A stretch of DNA of 64,000 bases from Sphingobium sp. SYK-6 (lineage in GTDB: Bacteria > Pseudomonadota > Alphaproteobacteria > Sphingomonadales > Sphingomonadaceae). The translations under genes were made by a program, and so were the position numbers. This document shows positions 62,793 through 64,000 of this stretch, one piece after another (positions within the stretch are counted from its first letter, which is position 1; every line of letters begins with the position of its first letter). The stretch lies in assembly GCF_000283515.1 (NCBI RefSeq), contig NC_015976.1:1426001-1490000 (forward strand), given 5' to 3'. The notes below the pieces were generated by a model that was not told the DNA's origin, ran no database searches, and saw nothing but the letters and a program-made list of their open reading frames with translations.

Positions 62793-63598
62793 GCGACCTG
62801 TTCCTTTGCGTTGAGAGCCGCGCGCAGCGACGCGACGAAATCGCGCACATGCGGCGCGGCCTGTGATCCATGGTTGCCGACGAGCTCGACAATGGCCGAG
62901 CCGACCACGACGCCATCGGCATGCGCGCCGAACGCGGCGGCCTGCTCTGGCGTGCGCACGCCGAAGCCGACAGCCACCGGCAGATCAGTCGCCGCCTTGA
63001 GCTTGGCAACGGCAGCGCCGACGCTGGCCTGCGCGGCCTGCTGGAGCCCGGTGATGCCGGCAACCGAGACATAATAAAGGAAGCCCGATGCGCCCGCGAG
63101 CACGGCCGGCAGGCGCGCCGCATCCGTGGTCGGCGTGGCGAGGCGGATGAGGCTGACGCCGGCCGCGCGCAGGGCAGGGCCAAGCTCGGCATCTTCCTCG
63201 GGCGGGATGTCGACGCAGATGACGCCATCGACACCGGCCCTGGCGCATTCGCTCGCGAACCAGTCCGCGCCGCGAATGGTCATGGGATTGGCATAGCCCA
63301 TCAGGACCAGCGGGACTTGCGGATGGCGGGCGCGGAAGGCGGCGGCGATCTCGAAGATCCTTGCCGTGCTGATCCCCGCAGCCATGGCGCGCAGGTTCGC
63401 GGCCTGGATGGCGGGGCCGTCCGCCATGGGATCGGTGAAGGGCATGCCCAGCTCGATGACGTCCGCGCCGCCCGCGACGAGGGCGTCGAGGATGGCGGGC
63501 GTGTCGGCCGGCGTGGGATCGCCGCCCGTCACGAAGGTGACGAGCGCGGCGCGGCCTTCTTCGCGGGCACGGGCGAAGGCGGAAGACAGTCTATTCAT
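62789..63598 (-). CDS. trpA: Tryptophan synthase alpha subunit
   Basis: A 269-residue enzyme that splits indole-3-glycerol phosphate for Trp[21 protein letters not shown] holds the catalytic Glu; [18 protein letters not shown] contains the catalytic Asp; [11 protein letters not shown] and [13 protein letters not shown] bind the phosphate. It overlaps accD downstream and the DUF559 gene upstream by ATGA. trpB, normally upstream, is not the immediate neighbour here. Confidence 0.96.
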   Translation of the reverse strand: MNRLSSAFARAREEGRAALVTFVTGGDPTPADTPAILDALVAGGADVIELGMPFTDPMADGPAIQAANLRAMAAGISTARIFEIAAAFRARHPQVPLVLMGYANPMTIRGADWFASECARAGVDGVICVDIPPEEDAELGPALRAAGVSLIRLATPTTDAARLPAVLAGASGFLYYVSVAGITGLQQAAQASVGAAVAKLKAATDLPVAVGFGVRTPEQAAAFGAHADGVVVGSAIVELVGNHGSQAAPHVRDFVASLRAALNAKEQVA

Positions 63599-63984
63599 GC
63601 GACACCTATAGCCCTCTCCCCTGCAGGGGAGAGGGTTGGGAGAGGGGGAAGGAGCCGCGTTTCAATCGCAGAAAGGCCCCCCTCCAGATTTCCAACCACA
63701 TCGGCATTTGCAAACCGGATCACATCATATCCTTGATGCCGCAGGAAGTCCGTTCGCTCGGCGTCATAGCCCGGCTGGAGCGCGTGGCCGTCTCCGTCGA
63801 CCTCTATAATCAGCGTCGGTTCGCGAGAGGCGAAGTCGACGATATAGGGGCCAACCACCTTCTGCCTGCGAAATTTGTGACCCGCGAAGCGCTTGGCCCG
63901 CAGCGCGAGCCAAAGGCGCGTTTCGGCCTCGGTGGCGTTGGTGCGCATCGTTTTGGCGTGCGCGGTCAGGCGAGGGTCACGCAT
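63595..63984 (-). CDS. DUF559 endonuclease-fold protein
   Basis: A 129-residue protein of the DUF559 family (PD-(D/E)XK/Vsr-like). RTNATEAETRLWLALRAKRF, FRRQKVVGPYIVDFAS, LIIEVDGDGHAL and FLRHQGYDVIRFANADVVGN are family motifs; Asp in YIVDF and Glu-x-Asp in IEVDGD suggest an intact catalytic centre. The tail [18 protein letters not shown] is encoded by a palindromic repeat, and the region just before the start is the same repeat inverted, which also gives a GGGAGAGGGG ribosome site. It overlaps trpA by ATGA. Function is unknown. Confidence 0.85.
   Translation of the reverse strand: MRDPRLTAHAKTMRTNATEAETRLWLALRAKRFAGHKFRRQKVVGPYIVDFASREPTLIIEVDGDGHALQPGYDAERTDFLRHQGYDVIRFANADVVGNLEGGLSAIETRLLPPLPTLSPAGERAIGVA
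63612..63647. repeat. Palindromic repeat at the 3' end of the DUF559 gene
   Basis: CCCTCTCCCCTGCAGGGGAG plus AGGG forms a perfect 24-bp palindrome (63612-63635), followed by GGTTGGGAGAGGGG (63634-63647). The repeat encodes the final residues of the DUF559 protein. Its inverted partner lies at 63986-63999. Confidence 0.85.
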
Positions 63985-63985
63985 G

Positions 63986-64000
63986 CCCCTCTCCCAACCT
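63986..64000. repeat. Inverted partner repeat upstream of the DUF559 gene (cut by window end)
   Basis: CCCCTCTCCCAACC (63986-63999) is the exact reverse complement of 63634-63647. Read on the minus strand it places GGGAGAGGGG one base before the DUF559 ATG. The repeat is cut by the window edge. Confidence 0.75.

Noticed and set aside
63595-63984. A Vsr mismatch endonuclease paired with a cytosine methylase
   Set aside because: The fold is related, but the sequence fits DUF559 and no cytosine methyltransferase lies nearby.

Overview
The window is high-G+C chromosomal DNA from an alphaproteobacterium, most likely a member of the Sphingomonadales. The case rests on gene content: a flgEFGHIJKL-motAB block, a PEP-CTERM protein with the PEPATWAMMIGG sorting signal common in sphingomonads, dnaX-ybaB close to the SRP RNA gene, trpA-accD-folC order, and two kinds of short inverted-repeat intergenic elements. 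Genes are tightly packed. Many neighbours overlap by ATGA or TGATG, so most of the window reads as short operons.

Region by region: 1-8243 is the distal flagellar operon (end of flgE, then flgF-G-H-I-J-K-L) followed by motA-motB. 8293-11135 (minus) is an OmpR-type two-component pair behind an EF-hand protein. 11354-15298 holds tRNA-Gly(TCC), a secreted amidohydrolase, purC and a membrane glutaredoxin-MauE fusion. The fusion faces a MerR-family regulator across a promoter that is almost a copy of the classical mer operator. 15813-16879 holds an exported PEP-CTERM protein whose Shine-Dalgarno is buried in a perfect hairpin. 16886-20112 (minus) is a PhoP/PhoQ-like pair with a PepSY protein and a SIMPL-domain protein.

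20233-30459 carries an ABC-F ATPase, a monooxygenase-hydrolase pair, two tandem cysteine desulfurases plus a [2Fe-2S] ferredoxin, the SRP RNA, a POT peptide transporter, an EamA transporter, dnaX and ybaB. 30620-33886 holds lon behind a heat-shock-like promoter, HU with a good terminator, and tRNA-His. 33948-40069 is amino-acid and acyl-CoA metabolism: an ELFV amino-acid dehydrogenase, hisI, a LiuR-like MerR regulator with a self-operator, an acyl-CoA dehydrogenase and an amidohydrolase.

40101-50003 (minus) has a SleB-type hydrolase, cysK, an MFS exporter, a DUF885 lipoprotein, an Asp/Asn beta-hydroxylase-domain protein and a UvrD/PcrA helicase. 50920-53799 is a one-gene MmeI-like (Type IIL) restriction-modification system with a compositionally foreign recognition half. 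53932-64000 has rsmD, an RluB-like pseudouridine synthase, a lone receiver protein, an AmpG-like permease, a serine hydrolase, folC, accD and trpA. It ends with a DUF559 nuclease gene enclosed by inverted repeats and lying directly upstream of trpA.

The accessory signals most worth attention are the MerR/glutaredoxin-MauE switch, the Type IIL enzyme and its mosaic composition, the hairpin over the PEP-CTERM ribosome binding site, the DUF559 repeat cassette beside trpA, and the 150-bp element that supplies the accD stop codon. No insertion sequence, CRISPR array, prophage or rRNA was seen.
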